This document shows, piece by piece, positions 5,212-11,195 of a stretch of DNA of 11,195 nucleotides (its first letter is position 1; every line of letters starts with the position of its first letter). Source of the stretch: Eubacterium sp. (GTDB taxonomy: Bacteria > Bacillota_A > Clostridia > Lachnospirales > Lachnospiraceae); contig JAFVEX010000023.1 in assembly GCA_017475785.1 (NCBI GenBank), forward strand, positions 1 to 11,195, given 5' to 3'. The notes under the pieces were generated by a model, which had not been told where the DNA came from, did not search any database, and saw only the letters and a list, made by a program, of their open reading frames with translations. The position numbers and the translations under genes are program-made.

Positions 5212-5298
5212 GGATGATCCATTATGGATGATCCGTTATGAATAATGATCCATTATGGATGATCCATTGTGAATGATCTATTATGAATGATCCATTAA
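5212..5298. repeat. Six-copy 14-bp tandem repeat
   Basis: The unit is GGATGATCCATTAT with small changes. Copies lie at 5212-5225, 5226-5239, 5240-5256 (three bases longer), 5257-5270, 5271-5284 and 5285-5298. The later copies begin GAATGATC. Two inverted repeats are built in, GGAT-G-ATCC within a unit and ATCCAT-T-ATGGAT across units, so the array can fold into hairpins on either strand. It lies between the cassette terminator and the regulator promoter, and no reading frame uses it. It may be a protein-binding array or a slippage-prone minisatellite; function unknown. Confidence 0.85.
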
Positions 5299-5330
5299 GA
5301 AGAAATATTCCCGTTAGCGTAAGAAAACTT

Positions 5331-5359
5331 TTGAAATTTGTGAGAGAGTGTGGTATCAT
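5331..5359 (+). promoter_or_regulatory. Promoter of the small HTH regulator gene
   Basis: TTGAAA (5331-5336) and TATCAT (5354-5359) are separated by exactly 17 bases. TGG directly before the -10 box adds an extended -10 element. Transcription would start near 5366, giving a leader of about 47 bases that contains the nested palindrome at 5361-5397. Confidence 0.7.
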
Positions 5360-5360
5360 G

Positions 5361-5397
5361 TTCGCATGTTAGTAAATACTACCTAACTTTTTGCGAA
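5361..5397. promoter_or_regulatory. Nested inverted repeats, candidate autoregulatory operator
   Basis: TTCGCA (5361-5366) matches TGCGAA (5392-5397). Inside it GTTAG (5368-5372) matches CTAAC (5383-5387), and AGTA-AA-TACT lies inside that. The set starts two bases after the -10 box and covers the expected transcription start. That is where a Cro/C1-type repressor would bind to block its own gene. The same arms could fold in the RNA as a 5' hairpin. That this regulator binds here is inference. Confidence 0.45.
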
Positions 5398-5412
5398 TGA
5401 GAGGACAATACC

Positions 5413-5637
5413 ATGGCAGTTTCATATGACAGACTGTGGAAATTACTGATTGATAAAAAAGTGAAACCTGCGGAGCTCAGGCGGGAGGCGGACATCGCGC
5501 CGAATACCATGACGAAGCTCAGGAGAGATGAGTCGGTCAATCTCGCGATTCTCGGAAGGATCTGCGGCGTGCTCTCCTGCGATTACGGCGATATCATGGA
5601 ATATGTAGAAGAGCCTGCGCAGCAGCGGGCGGAATGA
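5413..5637 (+). CDS. Small Cro/C1-type helix-turn-helix transcriptional regulator
   Basis: This is a 74-residue protein that is almost only a DNA-binding domain. AELRREADIAPNTMTKLRRDESVNLAILGRICGVLSCDYGDIMEYV fits the five-helix Xre/Cro fold of the short regulators common in Bacillota (HTH_26-like). Helices 2-3 run from about residue 20 to 38 (AELRREADIAPNTMTKLRR). The start ATG 5413 has AGAGG eight bases upstream. No dimerisation or sensor domain is present. The gene has its own promoter (5331-5359) and a palindrome over the start site, which suggests autoregulation. Its last codons and stop (5635-5637) lie inside the first unit of a 32-bp tandem repeat, so the tail EEPAQQRAE may be recent in origin. 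Possible targets are the VanZ-like gene or the ABC operon downstream. This is inference. Confidence 0.85.
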   Translation: MAVSYDRLWKLLIDKKVKPAELRREADIAPNTMTKLRRDESVNLAILGRICGVLSCDYGDIMEYVEEPAQQRAE

Positions 5638-5718
5638 CCTGGAGAAAGTCCCGGCAGCGTGCGGAATGACCTGAAAAAAAGTCCCGGCAGCCGGCGGAAT
5701 GACACGGAGAAAGTCCCG
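5622..5718. repeat. Three-copy 32-33-bp tandem repeat overlapping the regulator's stop codon
   Basis: Units begin at 5622, 5654 and 5687, and a fourth partial copy (GCAGCGG) begins at 5719. Each follows the plan GCAGC-GGCGGAATGAC-(C/A)-TGGAGAAAGTCCCG, with small changes. The TGA within GGAATGAC of unit 1 is the stop codon of the HTH gene. Periods of 32, 33 and 32 are not multiples of three together, so the array is not a coding repeat. It is too short and lacks unique spacers, so it is not a CRISPR array. The rest of the gap to the next gene (5719-5854) holds only a promoter. Confidence 0.8.
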
Positions 5719-5793
5719 GCAGCGGTATCTGGAGCAGCGTGCGCTGTGCGCGCGATGCAGTCGGGAAGATGTGTGTAATCCGGAAAACGATGC

Positions 5794-5822
5794 TTGACAA
5801 ATCGGGTACAGCTTCTTATAAC
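5794..5822 (+). promoter_or_regulatory. Promoter of the VanZ-like gene
   Basis: TTGACA (5794-5799, perfect) and TATAAC (5817-5822) are 17 bases apart. The start of transcription would be near 5829, about 25 bases before the ATG at 5855. This is one of the best promoter matches in the window. Confidence 0.75.
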
Positions 5823-5854
5823 TATAGGAAAACCGCGTGACGAGAGGTGATCCT

Positions 5855-6253
5855 ATGTTAAATACAATCCTGTACCATATTGTTGATTTTCTGGCCAGGG
5901 CGCACAGCCGCCTTCTGACGCTGAATGACCACTACGAGCTGTATTTTTCCGATAAAATGCTGCATTTCTGGGTGATCGGCATCATCGGCATGCTTCTGGT
6001 CTTCGTCATACATCCGCTGTTTACGCTGCTGGCAAAGACAAACCATGTGCTGATAATCTCCTGGGTTTACGTCTTTACACTGATTCTGGTGCTGACGTTT
6101 GCCATCGAGATCGGGCAGGGATGGTCCGGCCGGGGCACGATGGACTTTGATGATATCGTGTTTGGCATCTGCGGGTTTATCCTGCTGTTTGCCATTTTTG
6201 CCGCGATCCGCTGGATCGTTCTGGGAATTATCAGGACGATCCGGGGAAAATAA
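5855..6253 (+). CDS. Small VanZ-like integral membrane protein
   Basis: This is a 132-residue protein. ATG at 5855 is preferred because AGAGGTGA lies just upstream; a GTG at 5837 in the same frame would overlap that site. Three hydrophobic helices are clear (about 35-60, 66-86 and 101-126), with a more polar N-terminal amphipathic stretch. The spaced motif DKxxHF (33-38), then E85-IGQ88, then GRGTMDFDD (92-100) followed by a Gly-containing helix matches the VanZ-like pattern (DKxxHF ... ExxQ ... GRxxDxxDxxxNxxG). The usual Asn of the last block is replaced by FGIC. VanZ confers low-level teicoplanin resistance in enterococci, but most chromosomal VanZ-like proteins have no known role, so resistance should not be assumed. 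The gene has its own promoter and stands between the small regulator and the ABC operon. Confidence 0.7.
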   Translation: MLNTILYHIVDFLARAHSRLLTLNDHYELYFSDKMLHFWVIGIIGMLLVFVIHPLFTLLAKTNHVLIISWVYVFTLILVLTFAIEIGQGWSGRGTMDFDDIVFGICGFILLFAIFAAIRWIVLGIIRTIRGK

Positions 6254-6264
6254 TGGATGAAGGA

Positions 6265-6285
6265 GTATCCGGAGCAGCCGGATAC
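6265..6285. other. Stem-loop after the VanZ-like gene
   Basis: GTATCCGG (6265-6272) and CCGGATAC (6278-6285) form a perfect eight-pair stem with the loop AGCAG, 12 bases after the VanZ-like stop codon. It is followed by CGGAAGAAATG with no T-run, so it is not a standard intrinsic terminator. It may protect the mRNA 3' end or be a partial terminator. Confidence 0.5.
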
Positions 6286-6317
6286 CGGAAGAAATGTATC
6301 ATATTGTACAGGCATAG

Positions 6318-6350
6318 CGCCGGAGGCTGTCATCGCGCCAGCCTTCGGCG
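6318..6350. other. GC-rich stem-loop before the ABC operon
   Basis: CGCCGGAGGCTG (6318-6329) pairs with CAGCCTTCGGCG (6339-6350): twelve pairs including one G-U, around the loop TCATCGCGC. An A-run, not a T-run, follows on the plus strand, so it does not fit an intrinsic terminator in either direction. It could be a leader structure of the ABC transcript or a transcription pause site. Confidence 0.5.
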
Positions 6351-6366
6351 AAAAAAATCCTGCGAG

Positions 6367-6382
6367 GTTAGTATTACATAAC
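6367..6382. promoter_or_regulatory. GTTAGTA...TAAC motif, candidate regulator site of the ABC operon
   Basis: GTTAGTATTACATAAC lies 26 bases before the ATPase start. It shares GTTAGTA and a closing TAAC with the palindrome over the HTH promoter (GTTAGTA...CTAAC at 5368-5387), and GTATTAC inside it is itself symmetric. This could be a second binding site of the small HTH regulator. The match is short and could arise by chance, and no convincing -35/-10 pair is seen beside it. Confidence 0.3.
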
Positions 6383-6407
6383 TCAAAATACGGAGATTGG
6401 AGCCGGG

Positions 6408-7106
6408 ATGTTTCTGGAACTGAAAGGAATCTGTAAATCATTTGGAAAAGGTGACAGCCGCGTGGAAGTTCTCCGCGATATCAGCCTGTCGCTGGAGCGG
6501 GGAGAGTTCTGCGTGCTCCTGGGTCCCTCGGGATCCGGAAAATCCACGCTTTTGAATATCATCGGAGGGATTGACTCCGCGGACAGCGGCAGCATTACGA
6601 TCAACGGCGTCTCTACGGAGAAAATGCGCGCCAGACAGCTGACACGCTACAGAAGGGATCACCTGGGCTACATTTTCCAGATGTACAATCTGATTCCGAA
6701 TCTGACCGTGCGGGAAAACATCGAGGTGGGCGCGTGGCTGAGCAAGAAGCCGCTGGATGTCGAGGAACTGCTCTCCGTGCTCGGACTGCGGGAGCACGCG
6801 GGAAAATTTCCGAACCAGCTCTCCGGCGGCCAGCAGCAGCGGACGTCGATCGGCAGGGCAATTGTCAAAAACCCGGACATCCTGCTGTGCGATGAGCCTA
6901 CAGGCGCGCTGGACTATAAAACCTCCAAGGATATTTTGAACCTGATTGAGAAGGTGAACCAGAGATACGGAAATACCGTGATCATGGTCACGCATAATGC
7001 TGAAATTCGCCATATGGCAGACCGGGTGATCCGACTGCGCGACGGCATGATTCGCGACAATACGGTAAACGAGAAGAAGGTACCGGCGGAAGAACTTGAG
7101 TGGTGA
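6408..7106 (+). CDS. ABC transporter ATP-binding protein (MacB/LolD-like)
   Basis: This is a 232-residue ATPase with every expected motif: Walker [10 protein letters not shown] at 39-47, Q-loop Gln91 in FQMYNLIP, signature LSGGQQQR at 138-145, Walker B ILLCDEP at 158-164, D-loop GALD at 166-169 and switch His196 in VTHN. The opening [28 protein letters not shown] and the LLNIIGGID block are typical of the MacB/LolD/FtsE group that powers FtsX-type permeases. The start ATG 6408 has GGAG about five to eight bases upstream. The permease gene follows after 69 bases in the same direction, so the two surely work together. It acts at the inner face of the membrane. The system probably moves an envelope molecule or peptide, or transmits mechanical force, rather than importing solutes, since no binding-protein gene of the usual kind is present. 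Confidence 0.95.
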   Translation: MFLELKGICKSFGKGDSRVEVLRDISLSLERGEFCVLLGPSGSGKSTLLNIIGGIDSADSGSITINGVSTEKMRARQLTRYRRDHLGYIFQMYNLIPNLTVRENIEVGAWLSKKPLDVEELLSVLGLREHAGKFPNQLSGGQQQRTSIGRAIVKNPDILLCDEPTGALDYKTSKDILNLIEKVNQRYGNTVIMVTHNAEIRHMADRVIRLRDGMIRDNTVNEKKVPAEELEW

Positions 7107-7175
7107 CGAACACAAAAAGGGCACAGAAGATGATTGGCGGCAATTGCAGGAAAGACAGGAAGAGGGCATGAGGAG

Positions 7176-9539
7176 ATGTCTGGAAGAAATCGCGCGGTGA
7201 GGAATCCGCTTCGAAAACGATATCCAAGAGAACTGCGGACGGATTTCGGAAAATATCTCGTGATTTTTCTGCTGATGGTTCTCTCGATCTCGGAGATTTC
7301 CGGGTTTCTGGTCGCCGACGGCAGCATGATGGAGGCATATGAGGAGAGCTTTGAGAAATATCAGGTAGAAGACGGAAATTTCACTGTAGAATCAAAGCTG
7401 AAGGAGCGCCAGCTCGCGGCAGTCAGGCAGCTGGGAACGTCCGTCTGGCCGCTCTTTTTTTCGGACAGAGCCCTTACAAACAATTCCACCATGCGGTTTT
7501 TCGCGGTGCGCGATGAGGTGGATCTTGCCTGCCTCATGGACGGCGCCATGCCGCAGGGAAGAGATGAAATCGCCATTGACCGGATGTACGCGGACAACAA
7601 TGGGCTGAAGGTCGGCGATACGCTGCAGGTGTCTGAGGAATTCGCGGCAAATCACGACGGGAAGCTCAGAGTTTCCGGGCTTGTGGCGCTTTCGGACTAC
7701 AGCACGATGTTCGAGAGCAACAATGACACGATGTTCGACGCGAAGCAATTTGGCGTGGGCGTGATTTCGAAGGAACTATTCAGTGAACTGGATCCGGACA
7801 TTCTGACGTGGCGCTATGCCTGGCGGTATGATGACCCGCCGGCGGATGAGGCAGAGGAGGACGCGCGCTCGCAGGATTTCGTCAAGGAGCTGGCAGGGAT
7901 CGTCCATCTGACAGATTATATTCCCCGCTATCAGAACCAGGCAATCAAGTTTACCGGGGAAGATATGGGATCAGACCGGTCGATGATGACGATTTTTCTG
8001 TACATCATCATTGTAATCATCGCCTTTGTGTTCGCTGTTACGATCAGCAATACTATCATGAAGGAATCGGCTGTCATCGGTACCCTGCGGGCCACCGGAT
8101 ACACGGAAGGCGAGCTGATCCGGCATTATATGATGATGCCGGTGATTATTACGCTGATTTCGGCGCTGATCGGAAATGTGCTCGGGTATACTGTGCTGAA
8201 AAAATTCAACGCGGATCTTTACTACAACAGTTATTCTCTGCCGACGTACGTCACGCGCTGGAACGCGGACGCGTTTGTTGAGACGACTATTATTCCGCTG
8301 ATCATGATGGTGGTCATTAACTGGTGGATCCTCTGGAGACGGCTGAAGCTGACGCCGCTGCAGTTCCTGCGGCGGGATCTGCGCAGAAGAAAAAACAGGA
8401 AAGCTCTGCCGCTGAGCCGGCATATTCCGTTTTTCTCCCGGTTCCGTATCCGCATCATGATCCAGAATATGAGCAATTATATCGTGCTGGCGGTCGGCAT
8501 TCTGTTCGCCAATTTTTTGCTCATGTTTGGCCTGATGCTGCCGGATGTGCTGGACAACTACATGAAAGCGCTGCCGGACAATATGTTCTGCAATTATCAG
8601 TACGTGCTGCAGATCCCGGCGGGAGCGCTGAACGAGGACCGGAAGGTAGAAAGCCTGATCACCATGCTGATGTTTCAGAACGCCGTGGAGACAGAGAACG
8701 AGGACGCGGAGAAATTCAGCGCGTACTCGCTTCATACCGTGCCGACGGAAGGGTTCAAGGATGAGGATATTTTGCTCTACGGCGTGGAGACAGATACCCG
8801 GTACCTGTCTGTCGAAATTCAGCCCGGAGAGGTTTATGTTTCGCGCGCTTACGCGGAAAAATGGAAGCTGCAGCCCGGTGATTCCATTGCGCTCAAGGAG
8901 CGCTACGAGGACACCACGTATGATTTTACCGTAACCGGAATTTACCCCTATGACGGCGCGCTTACGGTCTTTCTGGAGCGGGAGGATCTGAATGCCATTT
9001 TTGATCTGGGAGAGGGAACCTTCAGCGGGTATTTTTCAGACACGCCGATTACGGACATTAACGAGAAATACATCGGACAGATGATTGATTTCGAGGCGCT
9101 GTCCAAGGTATCAAGGCAGCTGACGATTTCCATGGGCGGCATGATGGTGCTGGTGGACGCGTTCGCGATTATTATTTTCATGATTTTGATCTACCTGATG
9201 TCCAAAATCATCATCGAAAAAAATGCCGCGTCGATCTCCATGACGAAGATTCTGGGTTACCGCACCGGGGAGATTGGCAGGCTGTATATTATGGTGACGT
9301 CGATTCTTGTAATCGCGATGATGGCACTGTCGATTCCGCTGGAGTCGATAGGGCTGCAGTGGGTCTTCCGCGAGATGCTCCGGGCAGAGATGACCGGATG
9401 GATTCCCTTCGTCATCAGCAATTCTGTTTATGTGAAAATGATGATGTATGGTGTCGGGACATATGTGGTTGTCGCAGTGCTGGAGTACTGGAAGCTGGGA
9501 AAGGTGCCGATGGACGAGGCGCTGAAGAACGTAGAGTGA
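7176..9539 (+). CDS. FtsX-type ABC transporter permease with two repeats and eight membrane helices
   Basis: This is a 787-residue permease. The frame is open to a TTG at 7134, but the ATG at 7176 starts directly before the arginine/lysine-rich front of the first helix and is preferred; AGAGGG lies about nine bases upstream. Helix 1 is at about 24-46, followed by a large extracytoplasmic domain (47-268). Helices 2-4 are at about 270-294, 321-341 and 372-388, the FtsX core with SAVIGTLRATGYTEGELI as the coupling element. Helix 5 is at 435-456, a second extracytoplasmic domain at 457-650, and helices 6-8 at about 656-680, 702-722 and 751-769, with KILGYRTGEIGRLY as the second coupling element. 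The duplicated layout matches long FtsX permeases that work as one chain. It pairs with the ATPase upstream and with the lipoprotein that starts 61 bases downstream. The substrate is unknown. Confidence 0.93.
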   Translation: MSGRNRAVRNPLRKRYPRELRTDFGKYLVIFLLMVLSISEISGFLVADGSMMEAYEESFEKYQVEDGNFTVESKLKERQLAAVRQLGTSVWPLFFSDRALTNNSTMRFFAVRDEVDLACLMDGAMPQGRDEIAIDRMYADNNGLKVGDTLQVSEEFAANHDGKLRVSGLVALSDYSTMFESNNDTMFDAKQFGVGVISKELFSELDPDILTWRYAWRYDDPPADEAEEDARSQDFVKELAGIVHLTDYIPRYQNQAIKFTGEDMGSDRSMMTIFLYIIIVIIAFVFAVTISNTIMKESAVIGTLRATGYTEGELIRHYMMMPVIITLISALIGNVLGYTVLKKFNADLYYNSYSLPTYVTRWNADAFVETTIIPLIMMVVINWWILWRRLKLTPLQFLRRDLRRRKNRKALPLSRHIPFFSRFRIRIMIQNMSNYIVLAVGILFANFLLMFGLMLPDVLDNYMKALPDNMFCNYQYVLQIPAGALNEDRKVESLITMLMFQNAVETENEDAEKFSAYSLHTVPTEGFKDEDILLYGVETDTRYLSVEIQPGEVYVSRAYAEKWKLQPGDSIALKERYEDTTYDFTVTGIYPYDGALTVFLEREDLNAIFDLGEGTFSGYFSDTPITDINEKYIGQMIDFEALSKVSRQLTISMGGMMVLVDAFAIIIFMILIYLMSKIIIEKNAASISMTKILGYRTGEIGRLYIMVTSILVIAMMALSIPLESIGLQWVFREMLRAEMTGWIPFVISNSVYVKMMMYGVGTYVVVAVLEYWKLGKVPMDEALKNVE

Positions 9540-9600
9540 GCTGATGCAAGGAACAAGTCAGGGATGAGACATTGATCCGGCGGCAGGAGAAGAAGGAGGC

Positions 9601-11195
9601 ATGAAGGTGAGGAAGGGAAGCGGTTTGTCGGTTCGGTTTGCGGCAGGTGTACTGTGCGCTGCGCTTGCATGTGGTCTGCCTGGGTGCGGCCTGCTCGATT
9701 TTGTCGAAGACGACGGGATTTCTTCGGATGAGAATGGTGGAAGCGCAAGCGGCGGACAGAATGCAGCCGGCGCGCCAAATGCGGATGACGGGTCGGATGC
9801 GAATGGCGGCAAGACGCAGGGAGATGACTCTCTGACTGCCGACAAATCCGGGAATTCCGGAGCTGGAGAGAATGCCGCAGGCTCTGCCGGGGGCGCGGAA
9901 GATGAAGAACGCACAGAGACGATAACGGTGAAGGCAGACGCTGCCGGAGCGCCGGAGAGCGCAGTCAGGAAGCTGTCGGATGACGATATGGAGGAAAAGC
10001 TTTCACAGCAGGAGATTGACGCGCTGCCGTTTGCGGTAACCGTGCACTATTATCTGAACGATCAGGAGCTGTCCGCAGATGAGATTGCGGGTAAGTCAGG
10101 TCCTGTCCGAATCCGTTTTACATATGAAAATAAGGCGGCGGAAAAACAAAAGGTCGACGATAAAGAGGTCGAGACGATTGTTCCGTATGCCTTTGTGTCA
10201 ATGGCGATTCTTCCGGAGGATCATTTTACAAATGTCGAGGTAGAAAACGGCAATGTCTCACAGATGCAGGACAACCGGATTGCGTTTGGATACGCGGTGC
10301 CCGGGCTGGAGGACGTGCTGTCGCTGGATGCGCTGGACGACGCGCTTGACAGGCTTGAGGATGACCTGGAGGAGCTGAAGGACGACGAGGACGAGGATGA
10401 CGACGCCGGGGACAAGAACGACGAGGACGAGGATGACGACGCCGGGGACAAGAACGGCGAGGACAAGGAGGACGAGGATAAAGACGCCGGGGATAAGAGC
10501 GGCGAGGACAAGGAAGACGAGGACAAAGACGCCGGAGACAAGAGCGGCGAGGACAAAGACGCCGGGGATAAGAGCGGCCAGGACAAGGAGGACGAGGACA
10601 AAGATACCGGAGAAAAAGGCAGCAGCGCGGACGATGACGATGAGCGGATTCCTTCTTATGTAGAAATCACTGCGGATGCGGAAAAGTTCCGGCTGGACTT
10701 CACGGCGACGATCGTGACAAATGGTTTATTTGCAGATACGGAAGATGATACGGTCGATGATCTGAAGGGCATGATCGACGATCTGCAGGACATCTCAGAA
10801 GCAGGAGATGATTTGCAGGAAGGCACAGATAAGCTGAATGACGGTGCAGGAGAGTTCCGCGACGGACTCTCGCAGTATACAGATGGCGCGGGAAAGCTGG
10901 CCGAGGGTGCTGCACAGCTGGCAGGCGGCGCGTCGCAGCTGGATGAAAACAGTGAGCAGCTGCGCGGCGGCGCAGAGCAGCTCGCGAATGGTCTGGCGGA
11001 ACTGAGCAAGGCAGTTGTGCAGGCAGCCGGCTCGATGGACGGCACAGAGATTGATCTGGGAATTGACGCGGAAGCGCTGGTGCAGAGCGCGGCAGAAAGT
11101 GCCGCGCAGGCAGCGATGGAGCAGCTGGCAGCAAATGAGGCGCTCTCAGATGAAGAAAAAGCAGCCGCGGCACAGGCGGCGGGCGGCGCGGCGGC
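9601..11195 (+). CDS. Large acidic lipoprotein with xxxLxxG heptad repeats, cut off by the window edge
   Basis: An uninterrupted frame runs from 9601 to the end of the window (531 complete codons, no stop). AAGGAGG sits one base before ATG 9601 and seven before GTG 9607, so translation may really begin at GTG 9607; the protein differs by two residues. Residues 2-12 are basic, then a hydrophobic stretch ends in GLPGC, a lipobox with Cys29 as the lipidated residue (ALAC at 24 is an alternative). A low-complexity Ser/Gly/Asp linker (about 35-105) follows, then a folded region with FAVTVHYYLNDQELS and VRIRFTYEN (about 141-180). An Asp/Glu/Lys repeat follows (about 262-340), then IPSYVEITADAEKFRLDFTATIVTNGLF. 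Nine heptads of the type GAxxLxx (about 405-467) resemble the X-X-X-Leu-X-X-Gly repeats of YhgE/Pip-like proteins. As third gene of the ABC operon it is probably the extracytoplasmic partner of the permease. Confidence 0.85.
   Translation, partial: MKVRKGSGLSVRFAAGVLCAALACGLPGCGLLDFVEDDGISSDENGGSASGGQNAAGAPNADDGSDANGGKTQGDDSLTADKSGNSGAGENAAGSAGGAEDEERTETITVKADAAGAPESAVRKLSDDDMEEKLSQQEIDALPFAVTVHYYLNDQELSADEIAGKSGPVRIRFTYENKAAEKQKVDDKEVETIVPYAFVSMAILPEDHFTNVEVENGNVSQMQDNRIAFGYAVPGLEDVLSLDALDDALDRLEDDLEELKDDEDEDDDAGDKNDEDEDDDAGDKNGEDKEDEDKDAGDKSGEDKEDEDKDAGDKSGEDKDAGDKSGQDKEDEDKDTGEKGSSADDDDERIPSYVEITADAEKFRLDFTATIVTNGLFADTEDDTVDDLKGMIDDLQDISEAGDDLQEGTDKLNDGAGEFRDGLSQYTDGAGKLAEGAAQLAGGASQLDENSEQLRGGAEQLANGLAELSKAVVQAAGSMDGTEIDLGIDAEALVQSAAESAAQAAMEQLAANEALSDEEKAAAAQAAGGAA
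10384..10620 (+). repeat. Coding tandem repeat of Asp/Glu/Lys-rich units
   Basis: Two perfect 36-base units (10384-10419 and 10420-10455, encoding DEDEDDDAGDKN) are followed by diverged units of 33-48 bases built on DEDKDAGDKSGEDKE. All lengths are multiples of three, so the lipoprotein frame stays open. The perfect identity of the first two units suggests recent slippage or unequal recombination. The encoded segment is strongly acidic and probably unstructured, perhaps an extracellular spacer or a cation-binding stretch. Confidence 0.85.

Noticed and set aside
5622..5725. CRISPR array reading of the 32-33-bp repeats
   Set aside because: The units are directly adjacent with no unique spacers, the copies differ, and no cas gene is present.
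7971..8735. 254-residue His/Gln/Arg-rich minus-strand frame inside the permease gene
   Set aside because: It is antisense to hydrophobic permease codons, has no motif, and lacks a promoter or a ribosome binding site of note.
10221..10663. Serine-rich minus-strand frame and arginine/threonine-rich plus-strand frame over the acidic repeat
   Set aside because: Both are shadows of the GAC/GAG/GAT repeats of the lipoprotein gene. The repeats keep multiples of three in the lipoprotein frame, which is the one with ribosome binding site, signal peptide and plausible protein.

Overview
The window looks like a chromosomal segment of a moderately GC-rich Bacillota, most plausibly a gut Clostridia/Lachnospiraceae member. 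Evidence: strong AGGAGG-type ribosome binding sites, TTGACA/TATAAT-type promoters with 17-bp spacers, intrinsic terminators, a Gram-positive style lipoprotein, and a phage DNA polymerase tail of a type I associate with clostridial phages. The taxonomic call is inference.

Layout. (1) 1-1570 is a mosaic of phage debris: the C-terminal end of a family A phage DNA polymerase (94-429), an AT-rich minus-strand gene for a PemK/MazF-fold toxin-like protein (486-1139) with its own terminator, and a BRO-N antirepressor fragment (1381-1518). Between toxin gene and antirepressor fragment lies a compact array of minus-strand RNA hairpins (about 1176-1316). It has a consensus -10 box upstream and ends in an intrinsic terminator placed between the hairpins and the toxin ribosome binding site. 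This order, promoter - repeated hairpins - terminator - toxin, is that of type III (RNA antitoxin) toxin-antitoxin loci, although the protein looks MazF/PemK-like. It is the most interesting item here. (2) 1571-5210 is a metabolic cassette: two xylose-isomerase-like TIM-barrel sugar isomerases/epimerases (1829-2821; 2863-3798, the second IolH-like), then a Gfo/Idh/MocA NAD(P)-dependent oxidoreductase (3955-5118) with its own promoter candidate, closed by a strong terminator. The set suggests oxidation of a sugar, cyclitol or glycoside to a keto intermediate plus isomerase/dehydratase/lyase steps on it; the substrate cannot be read from the window. (3) 5212-5298 is a 14-bp tandem repeat array. 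(4) 5413-5637 is a small Cro/C1-type regulator behind a well-formed promoter and a nested palindrome; its 3' end runs into a 32-33-bp tandem repeat (5622-5718). (5) 5855-6253 is a small VanZ-like membrane protein with its own promoter. (6) 6408 to the right edge is an ABC export-type operon: a MacB/LolD-like ATPase, an eight-helix FtsX-type permease and a large lipoprotein, cut off by the window edge, with an Asp/Glu/Lys repeat and xxxLxxG-type heptads.

The ABC genes probably form one membrane/envelope system, with the lipoprotein as extracytoplasmic partner of the permease. The small regulator may control itself and possibly the ABC operon, since a GTTAGTA...TAAC motif occurs in front of both. 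All family assignments come from reading motifs by eye; no database search was run.
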